Shown here: positions 7,652-15,582 of the stretch, in pieces
Layout: every line of letters begins with the position of its first letter
Numbering within the stretch: the stretch's first letter is position 1
From: an uncultured Clostridia bacterium
Lineage (GTDB): Bacteria > Bacillota > Clostridia > Christensenellales > UBA1242
NCBI GenBank assembly: GCA_947630745.1
Contig: CANRIT010000003.1
Span: forward strand, 1-55,502
Reading direction: 5' to 3'
Length of the DNA: 55,502 nt
Position numbers and translations under genes: made by a program
The notes under the pieces: generated by a model
The model's database searches: none
The model's input: the letters and a program-made list of their open reading frames with translations, nothing else
Told to the model about the DNA's origin: nothing

Positions 7652-7680
7652 TTGACAAACCAAAAATCATGTGCTAAACT
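7652..7680 (+). promoter_or_regulatory. Promoter of the 188-aa gene
   Basis: TTGACA (7652-7657), 17-bp spacer, TAAACT (7675-7680), then a leader with GGAGG before the ATG at 7701. Confidence 0.75.
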
Positions 7681-7700
7681 TAAACAAACGGAGGATAAAT

Positions 7701-8264
7701 ATGGAAAGTCGCATAATAGGCATAACTAGCAAAGGTGAGGTGCTTTTTGATAGCGCTGAAGTGGACGAAGCAATAAAAAATCATTTCAGCCACCTTGTTC
7801 TGATGAGATATAAAAACAAAATTGATGGTTCGTATAAATATGAAAATCTTGCACGCGCTGTTTATAACGAGGCGGTAAGAACCAGCTGGAAGTTAAATAG
7901 ATATGTAAATAGCGAAAATGATTACAAGCTTGAATATCTTATAAAGGGTATGGTTTTGCTTGCCCCATATTGCAAAAGATTTTTGTCGGATTATTTTATA
8001 AAAAATTTTATAAAAAATGTCTCCAACATTTCAAGCGAGACTAAGTCAAAATTGCTTGATGCCGCCTTGAAATATAATTCAAAGCAAACAATTGTGCAAA
8101 TAACCAGCGAAAAAGCGCCAAAAGATTTTTCGATTGAAGAAATTAAAGAGTTGTATAACGAATTTCTTGACAAATTCCGCACAACCGAATCCGCTTTTGT
8201 ACAAACATTTATAAATTCTTGCTGGGATAAAGAACAAGTTGATGATTATAACAAAAATTTATAA
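7701..8264 (+). CDS. Hypothetical helical protein
   Basis: 188 aa. The ATG at 7701 follows GGAGGATAAAT; the in-frame upstream codons lack a ribosome binding site. The protein is mixed charged and mostly helical (ESRIIGITSKGEVLFDSAEV at the start, then EEIKELYNEFLDKFR near the end). No signal peptide, membrane helix or catalytic motif that I recognise. Single-gene transcript with its own promoter and terminator, facing nth convergently. Function unknown. Confidence 0.7.
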   Translation: MESRIIGITSKGEVLFDSAEVDEAIKNHFSHLVLMRYKNKIDGSYKYENLARAVYNEAVRTSWKLNRYVNSENDYKLEYLIKGMVLLAPYCKRFLSDYFIKNFIKNVSNISSETKSKLLDAALKYNSKQTIVQITSEKAPKDFSIEEIKELYNEFLDKFRTTESAFVQTFINSCWDKEQVDDYNKNL

Positions 8265-8267
8265 AAA

Positions 8268-8303
8268 AGGATGGGATTATAAATTGATCCCGTCTATTTT
8301 TTA
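8268..8303 (+). terminator. Terminator of the 188-aa gene
   Basis: Stem GATGGGAT (8270-8277) with ATCCCGTC (8287-8294), one G-T pair, followed by a T-rich run. It overlaps the stop of the convergent nth. Confidence 0.7.
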
Positions 8304-8923
8304 TTTTTATAGTAGACGCAAATGTCTTTTAGTTGGCAAATATCACATTTTGGCCTTTTCGCCTCACAGATTTCACGCCCAAACCAGATTGTTTGATGAT
8401 GAAATTTTGTGCGGACTTCATATGGTACAATTTTTAAAAGCGACATCTCGCATTCAAATGGGGTGGAGTTTTTGTCCGCCAATCCCAACCGCTTGCTTAC
8501 CCGATGAACATGAGTGTCTACCGCAATTGTTTGTCCTTTAAACGCATTGGCAATAACCACATTTGCTGTTTTACGCCCAACTCCGCGTAAACTTGTAAGT
8601 TCTTCCATACTGCTTGGCACTTTACCATTAAATTTGTTTATAATATCTTGGCTTAAACTTATTATCGCCTTGCTTTTTGCATTGTAAAATCCGCATGTGT
8701 GGATGTAGTCTTTAACCTTTTGCTCGCCAAGTTTAACCATTTTTTGTGGAGTAGGTGCGGCTTTAAATAGGGCGGGAGTTACCATGTTTACCCGCTTATC
8801 CGTACACTGCGCACTTAAAACAACCGCAACAAGCAATTCATACGCGTTACTAAAATTAAGCGCACACACTGGGTCGGGATAAAGTGTGTTGAAATAGGAC
8901 AGAATTTTATCAATCTTTTTCAT
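8294..8923 (-). CDS. nth: Endonuclease III (base-excision-repair DNA glycosylase/AP lyase)
   Basis: 209 aa, normal length. The helix-hairpin-helix LTSLRGVGRKTANVV carries the lyase Lys, AVDTHVHRVSKRLG carries the catalytic Asp, and the C-terminal iron-sulfur loop is C-x6-C-x2-C-x5-C (CEAKRPKCDICQLKDIC). Family role: removes oxidised pyrimidines and nicks the abasic site. No ribosome binding site precedes the ATG; TACAAT lies six bases upstream, making this another leaderless candidate. Confidence 0.97.
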   Translation of the reverse strand: MKKIDKILSYFNTLYPDPVCALNFSNAYELLVAVVLSAQCTDKRVNMVTPALFKAAPTPQKMVKLGEQKVKDYIHTCGFYNAKSKAIISLSQDIINKFNGKVPSSMEELTSLRGVGRKTANVVIANAFKGQTIAVDTHVHRVSKRLGLADKNSTPFECEMSLLKIVPYEVRTKFHHQTIWFGREICEAKRPKCDICQLKDICVYYKNKK

Positions 8924-8929
8924 ATTAAC

Positions 8930-8958
8930 ATTGTATCAAATTTAAACAAAAATATCAA
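8930..8958 (-). promoter_or_regulatory. Promoter giving a predicted leaderless mRNA (nth)
   Basis: Minus strand: TTGATA (8958-8953), 17-bp spacer, TACAAT (8935-8930), six bases, ATG at 8923. Confidence 0.7.
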
Positions 8959-8974
8959 ACAGTTTTAACTCCCC

Positions 8975-9016
8975 GCGCCAAACCCCTTTCGTCAGCACGG
9001 GAAAGTGGTTTGGCGC
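8975..9016. repeat. Long GC-rich inverted repeat
   Basis: A 16-bp stem with one mismatch, GCGCCAAACCCCTTTC (8975-8990) with GAAAGTGGTTTGGCGC (9001-9016), loop GTCAGCACGG. A further GC-rich tail runs to about 9040. There is no T run on either side, so it is not a standard terminator. It lies upstream of nth in otherwise AT-rich DNA and could be a structured RNA, a repeat remnant or a protein site. Confidence 0.6.
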
Positions 9017-9180
9017 CAAGCCCGCCGCTGCGTGCCAGTAAGGATTAATTTAAACTCCCGCAAACTTAACTAAAAAAATCATTTCAGCAAACTAAAACTT
9101 AGCAAACCGAACAACTGTAAAAAACTTAGCAAATTCCCACAAATTAAATCTCACAAAAATTAAATCCAACAAAACAAGCA

Positions 9181-9207
9181 AAAAAAAGAGTGATAATTTT
9201 CACTCTT
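9181..9207 (-). terminator. Terminator of the DUF3343 gene
   Basis: Stem AAGAGTGA/TCACTCTT, followed on the minus strand by seven T residues. Confidence 0.8.
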
Positions 9208-9210
9208 GTA

Positions 9211-9471
9211 TTAGTAAATTTTGGAAATTTGCTCTTTAAGCCCAACGCGTGCAACAAGGTAAACGCCAACAAAATTTTCATAAACATTATGGCTTAAAAG
9301 GTTAATTACAAAATTTGTGTAGGTTAGGTTAAGTTTTGCGCTAAGTCCGCAGCTGATTGAAATCGCGCGCGGCGTGTTTACAACCTCAACCGCAATCCCG
9401 TTAAGCCGCAAATTTTTTGTAAAGGCAAGCAAACTGTTTCTGCTTTTAAAAGCAACCAATAAGTATTTCAT
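9211..9471 (-). CDS. DUF3343 protein, putative sulfur/selenium carrier-like
   Basis: 86 aa. The pattern KYLLVAFKSRNSLLAF, VVNTPRAISISCGLSAKL matches the small DUF3343 family, whose TPR.....CGLS element holds an invariant Cys. From memory, DUF3343 genes cluster with selenium or sulfur trafficking genes, including a class-V aminotransferase-type cysteine desulfurase. Exactly such a gene starts divergently 92 bp away, which supports the assignment. The role as a sulfur/selenium acceptor is inference. It has its own terminator. Confidence 0.75.
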   Translation of the reverse strand: MKYLLVAFKSRNSLLAFTKNLRLNGIAVEVVNTPRAISISCGLSAKLNLTYTNFVINLLSHNVYENFVGVYLVARVGLKEQISKIY

Positions 9472-9529
9472 ATTTTGCCCCTAATTCATATTATTAGCAA
9501 ATATTTTTTTTGTTAAAGCGCGCAAAAAT

Positions 9530-9558
9530 TTAACATAAAAATAATAATTACATAAAAT
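9530..9558 (+). promoter_or_regulatory. Promoter of the cysteine-desulfurase gene, probably leaderless
   Basis: TTAACA (9530-9535), 17-bp spacer, TAAAAT (9553-9558), then only five bases to the ATG at 9564; no SD. Confidence 0.6.
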
Positions 9559-9563
9559 GAATT

Positions 9564-10685
9564 ATGATATATTTTGACAATTCTGCATCCAGCTTAAACA
9601 AACCGCAAGTGGTAAAGCAAGCGGTTGTAAACGCATTAAAAAATTACACAGCCAATCCGGGCAGAAGCGGGCATAAAATGGCACAAGCGGTTGCCGAACA
9701 GGTTTTTGATGCGCGCGAAAATGTTAAAAAATTCTTTAACGCATCCAATCACCAAGTGGTTTTTACAAAAAATTGTAGTGAAGCACTAAACCTTGCAATC
9801 TTGGGCAGTCTGTCCGCGGGCGACCATGTTATAACCACAATGTACGAACACAACTCAGTTTTGCGTCCGCTTACTTTTTTAAAGCAGCATGGGGTGGAAT
9901 TATCAATTGTAGATTGCCCGCTAAATGTGGTGGCGGAAGAGATTGAAAAGCAAATAAAACCAAACACAAAACTTATTATAACCAACGCTGTGTCGAATGT
10001 AACTGGCGAAGTCTGTCCGCTAGATAAAGTGTGTTATATATGTAAAATACACAATATAAAGTGGCTAATAGATGGGGCGCAGTCAAGCGGACATATGGAT
10101 ATCGACCTTGATAAGCTTGGCGCGGACATGTACGCTTTTGCTGGGCATAAGGGGCTGAAAGCAATAACTGGCGTGGGCGGACTGGTGGTTAAAAATGGGT
10201 GCAAACTAAACCCAATTTTGTTTGGCGGCACGGGAACGGAAAGCGCAAATTTAAATCAACCAACCGATATCCCAGAAGGGTTGGAAGCTGGCACAATCCC
10301 AACCATACCCATAATTAGTTTAAATGCGGGCATAAAATTTTTAATGCAAAATTGGCAGCAGATAAAGGCAAAAGAAAAGGCACTAAGCGACTACGCGTAC
10401 AAAAAGTTGTCAAGCCTAAAATTTTTAAAACTATATTCAAACCAAAATTCGCAAAACGTGTTTGCCTTTAATCTTGGCGAACTGGATAGCGGACTTGTTG
10501 CGGACATCTTAAACAGCAAGTTTGAAATTTGCACGCGCGCGGGACTACATTGTGCGCCGCTTGTCCACAAAAGGCTAGGCACAATCAAACAAGGTGCGGT
10601 GCGCCTTAGCCTTGACTTTAACAATACTTTTGATGAAATTGATAAACTAATTTTTGCCCTTAATCAAATAAACAACATGCAATAA
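9564..10685 (+). CDS. Cysteine desulfurase family protein (class V aminotransferase)
   Basis: 373 aa. Opening IYFDNSASSLNKPQVV, GRSGHKMA, the PLP-Lys region YAFAGHKGLKAITGVGG, and the C-terminal RAGLHCAPLVHKRLGT with the active-site Cys that takes sulfur from cysteine. The end (GAVRLSLDFNNTFDEID) matches the CsdB-like EGA-type subgroup rather than IscS. Expected reaction: L-cysteine to L-alanine plus an enzyme persulfide, or selenide from selenocysteine. The divergent DUF3343 gene may supply the acceptor. No iscU/sufU is adjacent. The start has no ribosome binding site. Confidence 0.88.
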   Translation: MIYFDNSASSLNKPQVVKQAVVNALKNYTANPGRSGHKMAQAVAEQVFDARENVKKFFNASNHQVVFTKNCSEALNLAILGSLSAGDHVITTMYEHNSVLRPLTFLKQHGVELSIVDCPLNVVAEEIEKQIKPNTKLIITNAVSNVTGEVCPLDKVCYICKIHNIKWLIDGAQSSGHMDIDLDKLGADMYAFAGHKGLKAITGVGGLVVKNGCKLNPILFGGTGTESANLNQPTDIPEGLEAGTIPTIPIISLNAGIKFLMQNWQQIKAKEKALSDYAYKKLSSLKFLKLYSNQNSQNVFAFNLGELDSGLVADILNSKFEICTRAGLHCAPLVHKRLGTIKQGAVRLSLDFNNTFDEIDKLIFALNQINNMQ

Positions 10686-10849
10686 AAATCCGCTTTTTAA
10701 GGATATTAAAAACAACAAAATAATTAAATTAAAACCTACAAACAAAGTGTTACAAATTTAATTACAACATTCACAAATTAAATCTAAACATTTAGATTGC
10801 AAAATAAATTACAAAATTAACATTAACAACTAAATTCATAACACAAAAA

Positions 10850-11542
10850 TTATCTTTCAAGCAAATTTTCGCGCATAATTTCAAGCGCTTTGTTTTCAAT
10901 TCGGCTTATGTAACTGCGGCTTATTTTCATATAATCAGCCGTCTCTTGCTGGGTGTGTTCAATGCCGTCATCAACCCCATATCGATACGCCATAACCATA
11001 TATTCGCGCTCGCTTAAATTTTCTGTCATCACGCGCTTTATCCCTTCCATTTCAATTGTCTTTTCAACAATTACGTCCGGGTCCAACTCATCGTCTTGCG
11101 GAATAATATCCTTATATGTAAGTTCGCCGCCCTCGCTATCTGACGCCACGCTCTCTTCAATGCTAACCACCGCCTTGTGCTTTTTGTTCGCGCGCAGCAA
11201 CATCAAAATCTCGTTTTCAATACATCGGCTGGCGTAGGTGGCAAGTTGGCTGCCTTTGCCTTGTTTAAAACTGTCAATCGCCTTAATAAGCCCAATGCTG
11301 CCTACCGAAATCATCTCATCCGCCTCAGCCGCGCCTTGATATTTTTTTGCCACGTGTGCCACCAAGCGCATGTTGTGGTTTATTAAAATTTCGCGCGCTT
11401 TTTTGTCGCCGTTTTGCATGTCGGTTAAATATTTTTCCTCTTGCTGCTTGCTTAGTGGGCGCGGGAAACCGTTAAATTCGTTTACATATCCGTGAAAAAA
11501 CATCAATTTGGACATAAATTGCCCCACAGTTTCAAAAACCAT
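10850..11542 (-). CDS. sigK: Sporulation sigma factor SigK (mother-cell late sigma)
   Basis: About 230 aa and uninterrupted. Region 2 has GFPRPLSKQQEEKYL, NMRLVAHVAKKYQG, ISVGSIGLIKAIDSF and LATYASRCIENEILMLLR, the SigE/SigK hallmark. Region 4 has SEREYMVMAYRYGVDD and QQETADYMKISRSYISRIE. The first ~20 residues (MVFETVGQFMSKLMFFHGYV) correspond to the pro-sequence removed from Bacillus pro-SigK. The ATG at 11542 follows GAGGTGA at short spacing; a GTG at 11548 is the alternative. No skin-type element splits the gene. Its presence implies endospore formation. Confidence 0.92.
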   Translation of the reverse strand: MVFETVGQFMSKLMFFHGYVNEFNGFPRPLSKQQEEKYLTDMQNGDKKAREILINHNMRLVAHVAKKYQGAAEADEMISVGSIGLIKAIDSFKQGKGSQLATYASRCIENEILMLLRANKKHKAVVSIEESVASDSEGGELTYKDIIPQDDELDPDVIVEKTIEMEGIKRVMTENLSEREYMVMAYRYGVDDGIEHTQQETADYMKISRSYISRIENKALEIMRENLLER

Positions 11543-11606
11543 ATTCACCTCGTAACAATATATATGTCGATTTTTGGCGCATCTTGTCTGTCCCGCGCAA
11601 AATCAA

Positions 11607-11636
11607 TTTACAAACGCATCAACTTTGTGCTATAAT
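11607..11636 (+). promoter_or_regulatory. Promoter giving a predicted leaderless mRNA (124-aa gene)
   Basis: TTTACA (11607-11612), 18-bp spacer, TATAAT (11631-11636), six bases, GTG at 11643. Confidence 0.7.
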
Positions 11637-11642
11637 AAAAGC

Positions 11643-12017
11643 GTGAGTACAATTGAAGATTGGAACAATTTAAAATTTGATTGCTATTTTGCGGATGAAT
11701 TGGTGGCAAAGGTGGTTGTTAAAGACGGCAAGGCAAAAATAAATCGGCTTAGCTTACATCCAGTAAAGCAACTTTTTAACTCGGACGAAATGGATATTTT
11801 TCAGCTAAGCGAGCGGCTTAAATCGCGCTTGTGGCAGCAAAATTACGCGGGCATAGATAACGTGCTAAAAAAACTTGGGCTTAAATATTACGACATCCTT
11901 GCCATGATTAAAAAAACGCACGGCAAGTCGTATAACGATTTTTTCTGGATTAAGTTTGAAGGGGAAAATCTAACTTGGGACGATGTAAAACCAAAAAATC
12001 GCCAACCAAGCCCGTAA
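11643..12017 (+). CDS. Hypothetical protein, GTG start
   Basis: 124 aa starting VSTIEDWNNLKFDCYFADEL. The GTG at 11643 is preferred over upstream codons because it sits at the predicted transcription start. The C-terminal part, LKYYDILAMIKKTHGKSYND followed by FFWIKFEGENLTWDDV, looks like a conserved module that I have seen in small clostridial proteins of unknown role. No signal peptide or membrane segment. Function unknown. Confidence 0.65.
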   Translation: MSTIEDWNNLKFDCYFADELVAKVVVKDGKAKINRLSLHPVKQLFNSDEMDIFQLSERLKSRLWQQNYAGIDNVLKKLGLKYYDILAMIKKTHGKSYNDFFWIKFEGENLTWDDVKPKNRQPSP

Positions 12018-12021
12018 TTTG

Positions 12022-12050
12022 TTGATTTATTTTTAAAAAAGGGGTAGAAT
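12022..12050 (+). promoter_or_regulatory. Promoter giving a predicted leaderless mRNA (lipoprotein gene)
   Basis: TTGATT (12022-12027), 17-bp spacer, TAGAAT (12045-12050), six bases, GTG at 12057. Confidence 0.7.
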
Positions 12051-12056
12051 ATAGTT

Positions 12057-13151
12057 GTGAGTAAGGTTAAAAATAAGTTTTTTGTATTTATATTGATTTT
12101 GGGCATAATTTGCTCATCGTTTTTGTTTTCTGCTTGTAATTTTGGCGGGCTGAATAAAAACAACAACCAAAACTATTCAAACAACACAGACGGCAACAGC
12201 AATCCAATAAAAACCGAATTTAAACACGAGCAAATTTGGGAAACAATCGACACAGCAAACAAAAAAATTAGCTATGCAATCTTAGATTCAAATGTGTATC
12301 TAAACATTTCGCAAGACATAACCGATTATTATTTTGACGACTATGGCAACGAATTGGCAGAGCCATATACCGCAAAAAGTATAACCAACAAATATTTGTC
12401 AATTTCTAGCGCGTACGAAAGTACATATGATGAGGATTACGACCAGTTGGCTGAGTATTGGTACATCCCAAATGTTCAACAAAAGGCGGGCGAAAGTGAA
12501 GAAGACGCGCTTGCATCTAGCAGCAGCTATACCCAGTACTACAAAAGCACAATAGGCGGCAAATCTACTTACTACAAGCCAAAAACCATAAACGAAAGGT
12601 GGGCTATAATTACTGAAGAAACGGATAGTTCAAGCAACAATTTGCAAATTTTTGTAAGCAAAAAACCAAACGATAGCAACCACAACGCAATTTTAACCAG
12701 CGGCTTTATAAACGAACAGATTGCTGAATTTTACACTGGTTTTGCGGATAGTGAAGCATCAAAAACTTTAACCATGCAGCAACTTAGCGATTACAGTTTT
12801 AAAATATCCTTTTCGTATAAGCAAGAAGAATTTGGCGAGCAGTTTGACCCAGACACGGGCGAAGAAGTGGAAGTGCTTTTAGGCACAACCTTCTATTCGT
12901 ACGATTTCCATTTGGATAGAAACGGCAGGCTTATAAGCAGCGAATATTCGGTTGAATACGAAATGTTGTTTGAAAAAGAGGACAATACAGAAGATAACAA
13001 CGAAGACGCGCAAGAAGATTATTTAAATACTTCAAGCACATCTAATGAAAGTGAAACAGTAAAAAGAATTGTATCAAAAGTAAAAACCAAAATCGATGTT
13101 GAGTACAACAAGCAAGGCATGCCAGTTTTGCAAAAAGAAAAATGGAACTAA
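12057..13151 (+). CDS. Lipoprotein of unknown function
   Basis: 364 aa. An N-terminal signal (KVKNKFFVFILILGIICSS) is followed by lipobox LFSAC with the lipid-bearing Cys near residue 30, then an Asn-rich linker. The mature part is acidic, rich in Ser, Glu, Asp and Tyr, with beta-strand-like segments, and may be an extracellular beta-rich domain. No enzymatic motif. GTG start without SD. It is followed by lepA in the same direction after 51 bp, but lepA has its own promoter. Confidence 0.8.
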   Translation: MSKVKNKFFVFILILGIICSSFLFSACNFGGLNKNNNQNYSNNTDGNSNPIKTEFKHEQIWETIDTANKKISYAILDSNVYLNISQDITDYYFDDYGNELAEPYTAKSITNKYLSISSAYESTYDEDYDQLAEYWYIPNVQQKAGESEEDALASSSSYTQYYKSTIGGKSTYYKPKTINERWAIITEETDSSSNNLQIFVSKKPNDSNHNAILTSGFINEQIAEFYTGFADSEASKTLTMQQLSDYSFKISFSYKQEEFGEQFDPDTGEEVEVLLGTTFYSYDFHLDRNGRLISSEYSVEYEMLFEKEDNTEDNNEDAQEDYLNTSSTSNESETVKRIVSKVKTKIDVEYNKQGMPVLQKEKWN

Positions 13152-13156
13152 ACATG

Positions 13157-13185
13157 TTGATTAATAATTTGGTTTTTGGTATATT
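13157..13185 (+). promoter_or_regulatory. Promoter of lepA with a very short leader
   Basis: TTGATT (13157-13162), 17-bp spacer, TATATT (13180-13185). The expected +1 is near 13192, leaving about 11 nt before the lepA ATG, with only GGG as a possible weak SD. Confidence 0.6.
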
Positions 13186-13202
13186 TTATATGGGCAAATA
13201 AA

Positions 13203-14999
13203 ATGGACAAACAAAAAATACGCAATTTTTGCATAGTCGCGCACATCGACCACGGCAAATCCACACTTGCGGATAGGCTTATGGAAGCTACTGGCACGGT
13301 TGCCAAGCGCGACATGGAAGAACAACTTTTGGATAGCATGGACATTGAGCGTGAACGCGGCATAACAATCAAACTCACCCCCGCAACCATGAAATATAAC
13401 TATGGCGGGCAAGAGTACACCCTAAATTTGATTGACACGCCCGGACATGTGGATTTTTCGTACGAAGTAAGCCGCTCGCTTGCCGCATGTGAAGGGGCAA
13501 TTTTGGTGGTTGATGCCAGCCAAGGGGTGCAGGCGCAAACGCTGGCAAATGTGTATCTTGCGCTTGACAACAATTTGGAAATTGTGCCAGTTATAAACAA
13601 AATCGATCTTCCAAGCGCGGATGTTGCAGGCACAAAAAAGGAAATTGAAGATGTTATCGGCATCCCGTGCGACAATGCGTGTGAAATTAGCGCAAAAACT
13701 GGACTTAACATTTCAAGCGTGTTGGATGCCATTGTAAAATACATTCCCGCACCAAAAGGGGATGAAAATTTGCCGCTTAAAGCGCTTATTTTCGACAGTT
13801 ATTACGACAGTTATAAGGGCGCGGTCAGCATGGTGCGCATCTTTGACGGCAGCGTAAAGGCGGGCGATGAAATTTTATTTATGCAGACAAAAAAGTCGTT
13901 TGTGGTAACCGAAGTTGGGGTGTACACCCCACAAGCCACTCCAACCGACATGCTATCCGCGGGCGAAGTGGGATACATAACCGCATCAATCAAAAATGTG
14001 TCGGACACAAAGGTGGGCGACACAATAACCTTAAAAAACAACCCAGTTGCGCAGGCATTGCCCGGATATAAAGAGGCAACAAGTGTGGTATTTTGTGGCG
14101 TTTATCCGCTTGACGGCGACAAGTATCAAGAATTAAGCGATGCGCTAGAAAAACTTAAACTTAATGATGCCAGCCTGCACTTTACCAAGGAAACTTCGCT
14201 TGCGCTAGGGCATGGTTTTAGGTGCGGATTTTTGGGTCTATTGCACATGGAAATTATAACCGAGCGACTTGAGCGGGAGTTCAATTTGGACATAATCACC
14301 ACCGCGCCAAGTGTGGAATATTTGGTTTACGACCAAAAGGGCAAAGAATTTCGCGTGTCAAATCCAAGCGAAATGCCACCAGCTGCAACAATTTCGCGCA
14401 TGGAAGAGCCGCTTGTTAAGCTTGAAATAATCACCCCAAAAGACTATATTGGCGGGATCATGGATTTGTGTTCGGATAGGCGGGGCAACTATTTGGATAT
14501 GCAGTATATCGATTCAAACCGCACAAAACTTATCTACACCATGCCGCTTAACGAAATTGTGTACGACTTTTTCGACAAAATTAAGTCAATCAGCAAGGGC
14601 TATGCAAGCATGGACTATCAGCTGTTTGGCTATCAAATAAGCGAATTGGTCAAACTTGACGTGCTGCTTAACGGCGAAATATGCGATGCGCTTTCAATAA
14701 TCGTGCATAAAGATAAGGCGTACGCGCGCGGGCGCAGTTTGTGTGAAAAGTTAAAGGCGGTTATTCCGCGACATCTGTTTGAAATTCCAATTCAAGCGGT
14801 AATAGGCGGCAAGGTTATTGCGCGCGAAACCATTTCTGCCCTGCGCAAAGATGTGCTTGCGAAATGTTACGGTGGCGATGTAACCCGCAAACGCAAACTT
14901 TTGGAAAAGCAAAAAGAGGGTAAAAAGCGCATGCGCCGTCTGGGCAGCGTTGACCTGCCAAGCGAGGCATTTGTTACAATATTAAAGTTGGATGACTAG
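13203..14999 (+). CDS. lepA: Elongation factor 4 (LepA, back-translocating GTPase)
   Basis: 598 aa from the ATG at 13203, which gives the standard [20 protein letters not shown] start; the frame runs open further upstream but is not conserved. GTPase motifs: [37 protein letters not shown]. The EF4-specific C-terminal domain is present, ending [16 protein letters not shown]. Family role: ribosome-binding translational GTPase that affects elongation and initiation under stress. In Firmicutes it is often near hemN/hrcA; here it stands alone after a lipoprotein gene. Confidence 0.97.
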   Translation: MDKQKIRNFCIVAHIDHGKSTLADRLMEATGTVAKRDMEEQLLDSMDIERERGITIKLTPATMKYNYGGQEYTLNLIDTPGHVDFSYEVSRSLAACEGAILVVDASQGVQAQTLANVYLALDNNLEIVPVINKIDLPSADVAGTKKEIEDVIGIPCDNACEISAKTGLNISSVLDAIVKYIPAPKGDENLPLKALIFDSYYDSYKGAVSMVRIFDGSVKAGDEILFMQTKKSFVVTEVGVYTPQATPTDMLSAGEVGYITASIKNVSDTKVGDTITLKNNPVAQALPGYKEATSVVFCGVYPLDGDKYQELSDALEKLKLNDASLHFTKETSLALGHGFRCGFLGLLHMEIITERLEREFNLDIITTAPSVEYLVYDQKGKEFRVSNPSEMPPAATISRMEEPLVKLEIITPKDYIGGIMDLCSDRRGNYLDMQYIDSNRTKLIYTMPLNEIVYDFFDKIKSISKGYASMDYQLFGYQISELVKLDVLLNGEICDALSIIVHKDKAYARGRSLCEKLKAVIPRHLFEIPIQAVIGGKVIARETISALRKDVLAKCYGGDVTRKRKLLEKQKEGKKRMRRLGSVDLPSEAFVTILKLDD

Positions 15000-15064
15000 T
15001 TTTTCGTGCCAAAAATTTGCAAAAAAATTATTGAAAAAAAGTTTACAAAAAGTTAAAAAAATTA

Positions 15065-15093
15065 TTGACAAACCACAAAACAAGTGATAGAAT
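15065..15093 (+). promoter_or_regulatory. Promoter of the 146-aa gene
   Basis: TTGACA (15065-15070), 17-bp spacer, TAGAAT (15088-15093), then AAGGAG before the ATG at 15116. Confidence 0.75.
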
Positions 15094-15115
15094 AAAACGC
15101 GCTTAAGGAGAACGT

Positions 15116-15556
15116 ATGAAGTTATTACAGAAGATTAGGGTTATCAAGTACAATTTTAGAAAGGAAAAGGTGGAGGATGACATCCACAATTTAAGTTCGC
15201 TTAAAAGTTCAATTGAAGCTCATTTAAAATGTTTTTCGGACTTTAACACTAGGGGTGACGCAAACTCAGTTAAGGTTATTTTGCAAAGGGACAACTTGTT
15301 TGAAACGCTAAATCAAATGCTTATAAACTACCAAAACAAAATCAATTCGTTTAGAAAAAAGTACATAAACTGGTCGCTTAACTGCGCCAAACTTAATGCA
15401 AAAAACTATTTTAACGAAGAGTATAAAGACCTTTACAGCGAAGCGATTATTGAGCATTCAAACCATTTAAAAAGGCTGATTTCTCACTTCAAAAAGTTGT
15501 ACGAACGCTACGGCTACACAGAGATTACATCAAAATCAAAAGCCATTTTTGGCTAA
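15116..15556 (+). CDS. Hypothetical helical basic protein
   Basis: 146 aa, mostly amphipathic helix, Lys/Asn-rich (KLLQKIRVIKYNFRKEK at the start, SHFKKLYERYGYTEITSK near the end). Good ribosome binding site, own promoter and own terminator, so a real monocistronic gene. No membrane segment or recognisable domain. Function unknown. Confidence 0.65.
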   Translation: MKLLQKIRVIKYNFRKEKVEDDIHNLSSLKSSIEAHLKCFSDFNTRGDANSVKVILQRDNLFETLNQMLINYQNKINSFRKKYINWSLNCAKLNAKNYFNEEYKDLYSEAIIEHSNHLKRLISHFKKLYERYGYTEITSKSKAIFG

Positions 15557-15580
15557 ACCGCACCGTGCGGTTTTTTTTAT
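15556..15580 (+). terminator. Strong terminator
   Basis: Stem AACCGCAC/GTGCGGTT (15556-15572) with a minimal loop is followed by TTTTTTT. It begins at the stop codon of the 146-aa gene. Confidence 0.85.
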
Positions 15581-15582
15581 TG

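Noticed and set aside
7473..7655. 60-codon frame through the GC-rich repeat
   Set aside because: It lies across the palindromes of the cloverleaf element; composition reflects the repeat and there is no start signal.
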